Shown: in pieces, positions 47,301-61,500 of the stretch
Layout of the letters: the number at the start of each line of letters is the position of its first letter
Position numbering within the stretch: position 1 is the stretch's first letter
Assembly: GCA_018857735.1 (NCBI GenBank)
Contig: JABMCL010000839.1
Span: 577,501 to 641,500, forward strand
Length of the DNA: 64,000 bases
From: Alviniconcha marisindica
Taxonomy: Eukaryota > Mollusca > Gastropoda > Provannidae
Direction: 5' to 3'
Notes under the pieces: model-generated
What the model was told of the DNA's origin: nothing
Databases searched by the model: none
The model's input: the letters and a program-made list of their open reading frames with translations, nothing else
Translations under genes and position numbers: made by a program

Positions 47301-50300
47301 TAAAAAGAACGCTATCTATTATGACAAAACACATCTTGTTCTGTAATGCGACTCAGACTCACCTTGGTTAAAAAGAAGGATACTTATTATGACAAAACAC
47401 TGCATCCCGTTTTAGAATGCTAGCATGCTTGTGTGTGTGTGCGTGCGTGTGTGCGCATGTGAGAGTTTCCATATACCTTATATAAATTGTTTTGGTAGGA
47501 CTATGCTCTACTTGTATACATATATATATAGAATATTGTATTTAGGTTAATATGTATCGTGTGAAAATGCGCTCAGGACAAGAGCATAGACCAGAAGAAG
47601 ACAAGACAGTTTTACCCTGATGTACACGAGAAAGGTACACTATTATTACTGTTTCCGTTTTTTTCTTCTTCCTGACTCACCTTGGTTCAGTTCCGGCTCA
47701 GGGTCTTCTTCGGCCAAAGCGGGTGGCCTGAAATCAACACAAAAACACAGTGCGGTGAAACAAAAGGTCTCTGGTTTTCTGCAGGTGCATGTATGCGTGT
47801 GCACGCGTCTGTCCATAGTGAATGAACGCTGTGCAACTAACTGGTTCTTTTAAGACATTCTGATGGTCTTGGCCACTCAGCGGTGATGCGGTTCTGTTGT
47901 ATGCAAAATCTTTTTTTCTTCTTCTTTTTTTTCTTCATTCTGTTGTATACAAGTTCTATGTGTTTTTTTGTGTTTTTTGGTCTCTCGTTTTTTTCTTTTC
48001 TTTTCCTTTGGTGAATATTTTACCAAAGTTGGAATCGCAGCTCCATCACAACCTTTCACTAAAAAAAAAAAAAAAAAGTTTTTTTGTTTTTAGTATTTTA
48101 CACAAAGTTTTTGTTACTGTTGCTTTTTTAATTTTATAACAGAGTTGGAATCGTGACCCCTTACAACCTGAGCTATATTAAGTTCTTCTAGTACTCTCTT
48201 AACACAGTCAGAATCATAACCCCATCAAAACTTCAGCTTTTATTATTTTGTTTTTATTTTTTATTTTTTAACAGTCAGAATCATAACCCGATCAAAACTT
48301 CAGCTTTTATTATTATTTGTTTTATTTTATTTTTTTAACAGTCAGAATCATCACCCCATCAAAACCTGAGTTTTCACCAAATTCTTTTTGTAATCTTCTT
48401 AACACAACTGGAGTTTCAGCAAGTTCTTTTACTCGTTTCAGTAATCCTTTCATCCAAGTTGGAATCAGAACCTCATCAAAACCAGAGCTTTCAACAAGTT
48501 CTTTTACTCGTTTCAGTAGTCCTTTCATCAGAGCTGGAATTTGAACCTCATCACATCCTGAGTAACACTGTGTTCTTTTACTAGTTTCAGTAGTCCTCTT
48601 ATCAGAGTTTGAATCAGAACCTCATCACATCCTGAGTAACAAACACTATGTTCTTTTACTAGTTTTAGTAATCCTTTTATCAGAGTTGGAATACGAAACT
48701 CATCACGACCCGAGTAACAAACACTGCGTTCTTTTACTAATTTCAGTAATCCTCTTATTAGAGTTGGAATACGAAACTCATCACTACCCGAGTAACAAAC
48801 ACTATGTTCTTTTACTAATTTGAGTAATCCTTTTATCAGAGTTGGAATCAGAACCTCATAATAATAAATGATAATAATAATAAATAATTCTTATAAAGCG
48901 CTATTCTTTAACCAGAGTTAAACTCACTGCGCTGTACAAACATCTTATCACAAAAACTACATTAGCATACAGTTCAGCAAACAGAACCTTAATTATTGTA
49001 GCTTAAATTACCATTATCGCCTATCGAACATTAGACACACACACACAACACACACACATAATTTCATGCGCACACCAGTCTCTGCTCGTCCACTCATATA
49101 GGAATTAACAAAATATTAACTTAATGATCTCAAACAACAACACCAATTTGAATCTGTCTTTTCACCCACCCAACCCACCAACCATCACATCCTGAGTAAC
49201 ACTATGTTCTTTTACTAGTTTTGGTAATCCTTTTGCCAGAGCTGCAATCAGAACTTCATCACATCCTGAGTAACACTATGTTCTTTTACTAGTTTTGGTA
49301 ATCCTTTTTACTAGTTTTGGTAATCCTTTTACCAGAGCTGCAATCAGAAATCAGAACCTCATCACATCCTGAGTAACACTATGTTCTTTTACTAGTTTTG
49401 GTAATCCTTTTACCAGAGCTGCAATCAGAACCTCATCACATCCTGAGTAACACTATGTTCTTTTACTAGTTTTGGTAATCCTTTTACCAGAGCTGCAATC
49501 AGAAATCAGAACCTCATCACATCCTGAGTAACACTATGTTCTTTTACTAGTTTTGGTAATCCTTTTACCAGAGCTGCAATCAGAACCTCATCACATCCTG
49601 AGTAACACCATGTTCTTTTACTAGTTTTGGTAATCCTTTTTACTAGTTTTGGTAATCCTTTTTACTAGTTTTGGTAATCCTTTTACCAGAGCTGCAATCA
49701 GAACCTCATCACATCCTGAGTAACACTATGTTCTTTTACTAGTTTTGGTAATCCTTTTACCAGAGCTGCAATCAGAACCTCATCACATCCTGAGTAACAC
49801 TATGTTCTTTTACTAGTTTTGGTAATCCTTTTACCAGAGCTGCAATCAGAACCTCATCACAACCTAAGCTTTTACCAAGTTCTTACACTGATCTTTTGAT
49901 GGCTTGGGCGCTACAACCCCGAGTCCTACTAAGTCCACGTTAACAACGGAGAAAAAGACAAACAGAACACTTCACTGTGACGTAACAACTGCACTATTTT
50001 CATATCTTTTTACCCTGATGTTCTTGTCCTGGGGTGACTGTGTGTGTGTCTGACACTGACAGGACGCTAAAATCCTGTTATTATCCTGACTATCCTTGAT
50101 GTTCACTGACACAGTGACAGGACAGACATCAGTACCAAAGTCAATAACACTAACAGTCAAGTGTTCACTGGTAAAAGCTGTATTTCTTTGAGGAAAATAC
50201 TTTATATGAAGAAAACAGATATAAGGAAATACAACAGCCAATACAAACAAAATTACGCGTTTTCAACAGAAACTTAAAAACTTGAGAAACACACATAATA

Positions 50301-51302
50301 CCAAGCAAATCAACTTCTTTTATACAAAATATATTTAAAAAAAGTAATTGTGCTTAAGATGACCACACACATCAAATACAAACGTAACACAGAAACCAAA
50401 CAGTTTTGATACAGAAACTTTTAAACTTGTGCAATATATATATATATAATATATATTTTACCAAATATATATATATAATATATATATTAAACCAAAAGTT
50501 TTTTCCCCTTTTGTACATGATTACACACATCAACTAAATAAAAAATAACAATCACAAAGGAAATTAATTAACACAGACACAGGGTACATTCCCACATACA
50601 ATGTGGTTGCTAGCTTTTGTGACTTTTGGGGTTTGTTAAATACATGGAAGCTGTCTACAAAAGCCATGAAAAATATGCCAATTCATAGTTCAGGAGCTGT
50701 GTGAGAGTCGAGGTGGCTGTCCTGGGCTGTCTGTCCTAATGAGCCTTCTGGTTTCCGTGGACGTAAAGAATTATTGAACCATGCTTCGGCATTGGTCACA
50801 ACTTGTCCCTAATATGTCAACTGACATCTGAGGACATTAAGCATCACTTCATCATCATCAGACCAGTGTTTCTTATAAGCATGTTTGAATTACATTCCTG
50901 TTGCAGACCAGTGTTTCTTATAAGCATGTTTGAATTGCATCCCTGTCGCAGACCAGTGTTTCTTATAAGCATGTTTGAATTGCATCCCTATCGCAGACCA
51001 GTGTTTCTTATAAGCATGTTTGAATTGCATCCCTGTCGCAGACCAGTGTTTCTTATAAGCGTGTTTGAATTACATTCTTGTTGCAGACCAGCGTTTCTTA
51101 TAAGCATGTTTTAATTACATCCTGTGCTCAAACACAATTCACATGTTCACACAATCAGAAATGTGCAGGGGAAAAAAAATCTCGACATTATCACTACTCC
51201 ACCACACACACACGTACTTTCTGTAACATGTCAACATCAAAGGAAATAAAGGCAACATCCACTTTTAACCCCATCGGTTTGCTGCCCTCAAATGGTCTGA
51301 GA

Positions 51303-51360
<58 letters not shown>

Positions 51361-51749
51361 AGTGCATATCTGAAGACCTTTCTCTTATAAAAACCTTTTG
51401 TTCAGTCTCATTGCCCTGATTGTCCCGATATGCGACTGGTGTGTATGTGTGTGTGTGTGTGTGTGCGCGCGCATGCGTGCGAGTCTGTGTGTGAATGCGT
51501 GTGTGTGTGTGTTCATTCATGCTGTATGCACTGAATTTTGACAATATGTATTTGCCAAGAACGTGCAAGTGTTTAGGGCCTGTGTGGGTTAGGCGCTCTA
51601 AGTATTCATTATTATTATTATTTCAAATCTCGACATTATCACTACTCCACCACACACACACACATTCTGTAAAATGTCAACATCAAAGGAAATAAAGGCT
51701 ATATATATTCACTTTTAGCCCTGTCGTTTCACTGCCCTCAAATGGTTTG

Positions 51750-51847
<98 letters not shown>

Positions 51848-54800
51848 GTGTGTGTTTGTGTGTGTGTGTGCTTGAGTGTCGACAATGGCATAGTAAGGAA
51901 TGAACTGATATGTGGATATGGTTATGTAGAACATATTTCAAATTCATTCTGTCCACACATACACATACACACAGTCATACCATTTGAGGACCACCAACCG
52001 ACAGGGCTAAAAGTGGACATTGCTGAAACAACACACAATGAGAGAGCTGGGGAAAGAGGGTGTGGGCTTCCAGTTAACGGCTTCCAGTTTATAAAACTAA
52101 AATGTCTTGCTAAAATGAGGCTACAGTTGCACACCACCTCTGTTCCCAACCTAATAATCACCAGACAAGTGATACTGTGATAATTTACTATTCCACATCC
52201 CTACGTGCTGAAGTTTACAAACCAATATCATCCGTGGGTACTAGATTATGTCCTAACATTGTAACAACTACCCTATAATGACCGCTCAGAAATGTGTACT
52301 CTGAACTCACTGACAGTACACTCGTACAGAAATTACACAGAAAAGCTCAACATCTCAAACCAATTTGGGTGTGTGTGTGTGTGCGTGTGCGTGCGTGTGT
52401 GTGCAGCCAAATGATAAACAGTGTTTTGATTCCGTCTGATGAGAATACACACACACACACAAAACAAAACTTCACAACTTTAAGAGATGAATAGGTAAAA
52501 ATAATAATTTTAAATCACTAAAACAACAACAACAAAACATGTCTGTCAAAGGACCCATGTTTGGCTACTAAGACAGTGTTTGTCCCAATGGGATTTTTTT
52601 CCAGTTTGAGTGACCTCCCTTTGTTTTGCTTTTGTTTGTTTTTACATGCTCAGGGTTTTTCTATAAGGGGAGATAAAAAAAAATGTTATTATTATTATTA
52701 TTATTATTAGTCACTGTTTAGCTGCTTGCTTTCCCAGAAACCAGCTGTTAACAAATCAATGTAATTAATCCACCAATGAAAATTTTGATAGATTAATATA
52801 AGGATTATTTTTACCGACAATTAAAAGTTGCAATTACTCTACTGTGTTTGTGATGGGAAGGGAGGACTCATCACAAATCCTCAACTGAGACCTATAATCT
52901 AACAAAATAAAAGAAGCCTGAAGCCAAACATATATATATATAGATTTTTTTTTTAAATCACAACACTCACTGAGAAAGAAAAAAAATTAATGTTCACAAA
53001 CACAGCTCGGACATTATGACCATCGTACAAATTAGACAGAAACAGACAAGCAGTCTTGAAGTTGAACAGCAAGAAGCCGAACACCGTCAAAGAATCTAAA
53101 AAGACGACTACACCAGAGAAAGAGTCAACACAGTTCTATCAAGCAAGCAATAACTACCGATTTGAATGAAGTTCAGACGGCTTCGCAAAATTCTTTGGGT
53201 AGCTTAAAAAAAAAAATGCACAAAAAAATGTAGGTTAATCAACACCAGACATGAAAAGCTGGCAGACATGCACATGCAATGCAACTGGACAAAGGTTATG
53301 TACGCTTTACAAGCATGTTACAATGCAGGGGAAAAGAAAAAGAAAAACAACAACCCACGCAGCTTATGTATCACAAAAAAACAATCACCTGTGCACAGAA
53401 ACTGTTCGCGTCTATTTGATTCTACACATGCCACTTACACTAGTGTTTGTAACATATAAAATAGCAGATTCCTTCTTTTTTACACATGCCACTTACACTA
53501 GTGTTTGTAAAATATAAAATAGCTGATTCCTTCTTTTTTTACACAAGCCACTTACACTAGTGTTTGTAAAATATAAAATAGCAGATTCCCTCTTTTTTAC
53601 ACAAGCCACTTACACTAGTGTTTGTCAAATATAAAATAGCAGATTCCTTCTTCTTCTTTTTTATAGAAAAAATCAAACTAGGGGCGAAGAAGGGGAGGTT
53701 GGGTGGATTGGGGGGGGGGGGGGGCGGGAGGAGGAGGAGGAGTGTCAGAGAGGAAGGTTGCTTCAGAATCATTCAGGTCGCTTTTTTTAAGGACAGCCAG
53801 CTGTCAAGTCAGGCCACCTAGCCTTAAAGGAGAATCGAACCACCCCTGCCAGCTGGCCTGAACATGTCGAAGATCTGCAAATATAGCCCTCCGCATGCTT
53901 CATTTGGTTGTTCTATCAATATTTGTGCCATCAAATCTTTTTAGAAAAAAGAGAAGAAGAAAAAGGAGAGAAAATTGTAATGAATGTGCTAAAACAAAGT
54001 ACTATAGTCAGTGGACACTGTCCACAAATCATTCCTGCAGTCTAAGACTGCTACTATATAGTAATACAATCTGGGGGGTTTTCTTGGGAGGGGGGAACAG
54101 GGATGATGGGGGTGTGGGGGTGGGGGGTTGGGGGGGGGGAGGTGAGTGAAGGAGGGATGGGGGAAAGGGAGAAAAAGGGGGGGGGGGCAGGGGAGGGGAG
54201 GGGGTTGAGGGTTGAGGGGGCTGTGTTGATCAGAGAGAAAACAAAGGAGACAAATGCGACAGATTCCTTCCTTGAAGAATCATATCTTGCGCTGATCACA
54301 AAATCAACGGTAACCAAACTTAACGTTTAAGTATGAATGGGTGAGAGCTCAATACTCAACGGTTTTATGCACACCATTTTAACAGTCTATGTATACAGAT
54401 ACATGGACAGTCTACATGTGTCATAATCACACATATATTTTCCCAGGTTAATTCACGCGTATCAAACGAAAACCATCTCCGCTGCAGTAGATCTAACTGG
54501 CAGGAAGCCAAAGATGCCAAGTAAATTTTCCGAACTCTATCCACATTCTATCAATCTCGAAAGGCTCTTGGGAGTTTCCCTTTCACTCTGAAATTCAAAG
54601 TACATAAAGTTTATTTTTAACTTTCGCTTATCTGCAGTGTATGCACAAACAAGTGAACAAACATGAAAAGTTGCAAAACTTGGCAACATCAGCGAAAGAA
54701 AGAAAAAAAAGCAAACAAAGAAAATGAAGGTCTTGTCTATCATTACTAGAGGACAAAACAAACAAAATTTACTTAAAATTCGGCTGTTAACAAACTGACA

Positions 54801-57098
54801 CTCTTCTGCAACACTCTCAGGTTCCACTGTTCAGGGTAATATTAATTTCATGGCATTCATTTATTTATTTATTTATCTGGGTACATGGTAAGGACAGACT
54901 CTTGCCCTTAAAACTAATACGAGGGACCTAAAAATATATACATTATTTATTTATTTTTTAAAGAAAAAGAAAAAAGTTACTAACTCTCTCTGAATATTTA
55001 AAGCACGTGCCCACACCCGAAAAACAACAACCCAAAAAAGACATTCACAGTGAAACTTCAGACATCAAAAAAAAAAAAAAAAAAAAAAACATCCGCAAAA
55101 AAACTTGTCATGCACCAACGTTTTCACTAGCACACCATTTATGCAACACATCCATTCCGACAACGGCGACACACCGCGAGCAGAGCCGTGCCGTCAGATA
55201 GCCACGCACGCACACCCAGGGCCACCTGGTTCCTCACCTGTGCACAGGTAAACTGCGTTCGCTGTAAGGGGTGCTGGGGCCAGCGGCCTGAGGTGGGGCT
55301 TCGGGGGGCGGAGCCGCCGCTTTACTGGTAGTCGTTCAGAGGAGCGCAGCGTTAGTCAACAAGCAAAGGAATGTCAACGAGCAAAGGTAAGTCAACAAGC
55401 AAAGGTAAGTCAACCCAACAAGCAAGGAAACGTCAACACGCAAACCTACAGAAGCGGTAGATTCTGTGTGTCAGATTACTGACTGAAACAAGCATGCGCA
55501 GTAATGAAAGGCTAAAAATGTGCAAAATGGGAGGGTATATATTCAGCAAAGGTAAAAGACTTCAAGGTTCAAATTCAAATTCAAAAAAATTAATTACCCC
55601 ACAAGGGGCAATTTTGTTGTCCAGAAAATGCAAGGGGAGGAAAAGTTCAGAGGGATTGGGGGGAGGGGGGGTGGGGGGGGGAAGAGGGGAGGAGGGGCGT
55701 CGGAGAGGAAGGTTGCTTCATAATCATTCAGGTCGCTTTTTAAGGACAGCCAGCTGTCAGTCACGCCACCTAGCCTTAAAGGAGAATCGACCCACCCCCG
55801 CCAGCAGGCCTGAACATGTCGAAGATCTACAAATATAGCCACCCGCATGCTTCATTCGGTTGTTCTATCAATATTTGTGCCATCTAACCTTAAAGGAGAA
55901 TCGAACCACCCCTGCCAGTTGGCCTGAAAATGTCAAAGATCTACAAATATAGCCACCCGCATGCTTCATTTGCTTGTTCTACCAATATTTATACAAGAAC
56001 TTTCATGGCTTCAAATCTGCGCTCCTCTGAACACAGCCATGTTGAATCTTCTTTACCAATGAGGAGCCAACATCACTGGGTCATGACGTATCTGACGCTC
56101 CTGCCACACAGGCAAGCCTTGTTTGTGATGTCACTGACACGGACTGCTGGGCACAAAATGGCAGCACTCCTGGTTAGTGCTTCCACAACTTTCAAACATC
56201 GATTGCCAACAAACAGGATGAGAAATCGAACGTAAAGCTGTTGTGTGTCCATTTAACTCTTTTAAAAATCTGTTTGTATTAATAGGGCCTGTGAGTGATG
56301 TTTCATCCGATCAGTCCCCCTTTAACTGGCACTCCCTACGATCAGGGGAAATTTTGGTTCGACAGAATGTTTACCAAAACTTTTTTTTTTTTTTGATGGC
56401 CATCGTTCTTTACTCATGTGTATGCAGGCAGAATGAATGACTTCAGTTGTTCACCTCATCCCAAGGACTATACATCATTAAGCCCACCACAATCAGGCTA
56501 AGAGCATGGAAGGTGGGGGGTGTGGGGTGTGTGGGGGAGAGTCAGTGGGAGGGGTGGAGGGGTGAGGGGGGGGGGGGGGGGGGGCTTGAAGTTCACATAA
56601 AAAGTCTCACAAGCAATGGAGAGTAATAGAAGCTGTGCTAGTTCCCGGGTTAAGAAAAAAAGAAAAGAAATCTGAATAAAGAAATTTGGCTGTCTGCATA
56701 ATGCCAATAAAAAATATATTAAATTTTTTTTTTAAAGAGAGAAAAAAAAGATGAAAAAAGAGAGACTAAGAGCAGGAAGAAGAGGACCCCCCCCCCCCAA
56801 GAAACAGAGAAGGGGCAGCACTGACCAAAAGTGCACTGAAGTACACAAAAGCAAAACAAATATGTCCAAAACTGAAAAGGAGGCAAATTGCATATATATA
56901 TATATATATATAATTATATATATATATATGTATGAACAAATAAATATACTAATTTCCAGGCAGGTGTAGTTTGAGATACAGGATGTTATTTATGCTTTGT
57001 GCAGAAAGAGGAAAAGAAGAAATAGCGAGAAAAACAGCAAAATAATACAATGTGTGAAGAAGACGCATGCTGCTGCACTGAAACTACAATAAGGCAAG

Positions 57099-57135
<37 letters not shown>

Positions 57136-58529
57136 CGTGCGTGTGTGTGCGTGTGTGTGTTGTGTGTGTGTGTGAGTGTGTGAGCGTGTGTGCAAGTGTT
57201 GTGTGAGTGTGTGTGTGTGTGTGCGTGCGTGCAAATATAGTGTGTGTGTTTGTGTGTGTGAGCGAGTTTGTGTGTGTGAGCGTGCGTGTATGCGTTTCTG
57301 AGAGTTTGTATGTGTGTGTGTGTGTGTGTGTGTGTGAGTGCATGCACACACGCATGTGGGCATGCATGTGAGTATGTGCATGAGTAATGAGAGAATGTCT
57401 GTTGGTGAGAGTATATATGTGTCTGAGCATCGAGAATGCATGTAACTGAGCATGCACGTAATCGAGCATGCATGTCATCAAGCATGCACACGGCACAGGC
57501 ATGGTTCTACTAAGCTCATAACAGAATGACAAACAGGAAAGTGCGTAAACTTCAAAAAGACTACAAAAACTTAAAAAAGCATGCAGCAATGAAACATGAG
57601 CTGAAGCACATGCAAAAAACACACAAAGAGTACTATGGAAAGAAAAAGGCTCCAAACAGATTTCCGACAGACGAACTAAAAAGCATCACAAGTCCCCTGT
57701 CTCGGGACCTACCTCTTCATGGCTGGCAGAGGTCTTTCGTCGTAAGGCATACGAGGTGTAGGCGAGTGTGAGAGGGGGGGAGGGGGAGGGCTGTGCTCAA
57801 TCTCAATCAATCTCGGCGGCGTGGGCTGCCGATAGGAATCTGAAAACGAAACACAGCAGCTGCTGTGAAGCGGACAGTACGCACAAGATCTCTTCCCCAA
57901 ATGCTTACTGCGCTCACCTACACTGGTGTATAATTGGACATAATTATACAATTTTAAGGGCATGTAATATTGTATGAATGTGTTTATGCGTTTTGTTTTA
58001 TACTGCATTATGGTTTTGTATTATTATTATGTATAATTACTATGTTAGATTATTATTGCATTTAGAGCATAAACGGATTTGCGCCATTCAAATATTTCGA
58101 CTGACTGACTGAATTACTTTTCAAATACTGAAATAACCAACAGACTAGATGATGGAAATGCTTTTCAAATACTGAAATAACCAACTGATTGATGATTGAA
58201 ATACTGTTCAGATATTGAAATAACCAGTCGACTCTTCAAGGTCTTGAACATACTGATCTCTTAAGATCTGGAACTGGTTCAGAACAGTAAGGCTTAAGAG
58301 CGTTTCCTCCTAAACGAGGTGGGGTCACTGGCAAGTGTGCTCTCTAATCGGATGAGACAATGCGCGCAGCTACTTAAAGCCAAAAGGTACACTTACCCAA
58401 ATCAACAGTGATGGGATGCCGGGTCTGAAACAAAACGAAACACAGCTATGGTTACGCCAGCGACCGTCAAGATTATAATTACATAATCAAGAGTACACTT
58501 ACATAATTAAGTACACACACACACACACA

Positions 58530-58588
<59 letters not shown>

Positions 58589-61500
58589 GCAAGTGACTCA
58601 AATTCCAAAAGCTCCAAAGCTGGGGTGAAACATGCAACATGCTGATAACATGGGAGTCACCTCATGCATCAACAAGCACAATACGGGATCACTCATGTGC
58701 AACCCAACAACAGTTTTCCCTTCCTCCCCAGAACAGTTAAGAAATGGAATGAGCTGCTGCCAGAGACAACAGCAGCTGATGCTTTCATGCTAAGAAACAC
58801 CAGCTGCTTTTTTTCCTTTCATGCAACCCCACCCCCCCATCAAAGGGTCAACCTGATGACCATGGTTACTATAGGTAAGAAGAACTCAACTTCGCAATAT
58901 TAACGACTATGGTTACTATAGGTAAGAAGAACTCAAGTTCACAATATTAACTTCAGCAAGGACCATGCACCTGTTTATTTGCCATTTGCGTGCACACACA
59001 CACACACACATAAAATGGCTGTTTGATGAATTTAAATTAATCTGTAAAAATACACTTTTTTTCTTTTTTTTTAGAAGTTCATGACTGATACATAGCACTA
59101 TTAACAGCATTTCCACCAAGAAAAGGGGCATTCATAAACCACACTCCACTCTTGCAATGCCACTGCTCTGCTTTAAATGCCATCCCCACTCTGCCACAGA
59201 AAAGAAGAGGAAAGCTGTACTTTCTAACTCTCATCTACATCTAGAGCAAATGCATCTATTCGCATCTAGTGATCTACCATGATATAAACAAAGAAGATTT
59301 AATTTAAAAAAAAAAAAAAAAAAAAAAACCCCCCCCCCCCCCAAAAAAAATAATAATAAAAAAGGGGTAAATAAGAAAATAAAGATGAAAACACTAAACA
59401 TTCTCAATTAAAACACTCCCCCCCCCCCCCCCCCACATATAAAGAGAAAATGGAACACTCAGCCCAAGACGCACAAAGAGAAAATGGAAGGCACAAGCAA
59501 GTATTCAGCAACAGATTAGACACACTATTAAGCTGTTAATTCTGATGATTAATTACTGCTGTTGTCATTATTATAATTATTACTACCATATCTCATCAAC
59601 ACAAGTCTAGACTCCATTAGACATGAAACCCTAGAGTTAGAATTCTCCACAGAGTTAAATCCCTTGACAGAAGCTGCTACTGGTACTTAAGAAATATCTA
59701 CACATTCATAAATATATACACTGAAGCTGAAGTGACCCCCCCCCCCCCCCCCCCCACTCATCTTTACTTTTAAGAGTTTCTTACAGTTTGTCCCGAATAT
59801 GTCAACCCGACATCCGAGGACATGAAGCCCCACATCATCATCTTCATAAATATAATTATCTAGTCAAACCACACACACACACAATCTTATCAAGTAAAAG
59901 AACTGCACAGATCAAACACACTCAGAGGGTAGATTCTCAGAAAACAACACCAAACAAACAAATCAAGAAGGTTGCCTCGCTCATTACGATACCCTTCCAT
60001 AAGCTGTGTCTCAAACCCCTCGAAGTGATGTGAGCCGGTCTGGCCTAGTGGTAAGACATTAGGCTGGTAAGCAGAGGGACCTCAGTTCAAATCTGCTTTG
60101 GTTCTCCTTTCTCTTCAAAAGTTGTGGTCTGTGGACACTGTCTTGTGACTTTGTCCCTCACAATTAATGAAACATTAAAATGGCTGTCATCGCTGCCAGG
60201 CTTAATGCAGGGGTCATTCTGGTGGTGACGGTGTAGCGATAGGTATATAATCTACCTCTTCCCCCACCTCCCTATGCAGGAGTCATTCTGGTGGTGACAG
60301 TGCAGCGATAGGTATATAATCTCCCTCTTCCCCTACCTCCATGCCCCCTTCCCCCCGTCCCTAATAAGCCTCATGGTTTCTGTGGACCATGTTTACTAAC
60401 TTAATTTCACCTCCCTAATAAGCCTTGCGGTTTCTGCGGACGTTAAGCACCACGTTTACTTACTTACTCTAAGTGGTAAAGTGCCCAGCAAACAAGCACC
60501 GAAGACTAGCAGTACCCCATGCGTCACAGCAGCGAATAAGCGCGAGTTACAAGCTCATGCACCCCAGACTTCACCAAAGGGCCCCGTGACTCTTTTTCAG
60601 TAACAAACACACAACCAAACCTCTCCTTGCTGTTATGTAGTCCAGGATTGGACTGAGCATCTAGCCTCTGCTGCAAGTCTCAGCTGTAGCTGCGTAAAGA
60701 GCTATAAATATAATGGGCTACTGCAAATGCAGAAATCTAGATCCGGCACACAAGCTCCTTACCATCAAAAAGAAGTTATTTCTTATCTTCGCAATGTGAA
60801 TACAGGCGTGCACTTGACTCACCTGTGAGGTCTGCCCGGAAATAGCTATAACTAGAGCAAAGTACGATGGAGCAATCTAGATCCAACTCTATGAGTTCCT
60901 CACCATCAAAAGAAATGTAGCAATCTAGATCCAGCTTATGACTCTAAAATTATGACTTCCTCACCATCAAAAGAAATGTAGCAATCTAGATCCAGCTTAT
61001 GACTAAACAATTATGACTTCCTCACCATCAAAAGAAATGTAGCAATCTAGATCCAGCTTATGACTCTAAAATTATGACTTCCTCACCATCAAAAGAAATG
61101 TAGCAATCTAGATCCAGCTTATGATCTACAATTATGAGTTCCTCACCATCAAAAGAAATGTAGCAATCTAGATCCAGCTTATGACTTACTTATGAGTTCC
61201 TCACCATCAAAAGAAATGTAGCAATCTAGATCCAGCTTATGACTCTACAATTATGACTTCCTCACCATCAAAAGAAATGTAGCAATCTAGATCCAGCTTA
61301 TGCTCTACAATTATGACTTCCTCACCATCAAAAGAAATGCAGCAATCTAGATCCAGCTTATGACTCTATGATTTCCTCACCATCAAAAGAAATGTAGCAA
61401 TCTAGATCCAGCTTATGACTCTACGAGTTCCTCACCATCAAAAGAAATGTAGCAATCTAGATCCAGCTTATGACTCTAAAATTACGACTTCCTCACCATC

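Noticed and set aside
47330..47400. Second donor-like ACTCACCTTGGTT near exon E
   Set aside because: It lies in a local duplication without an adjoining open exon; treated as a decoy.
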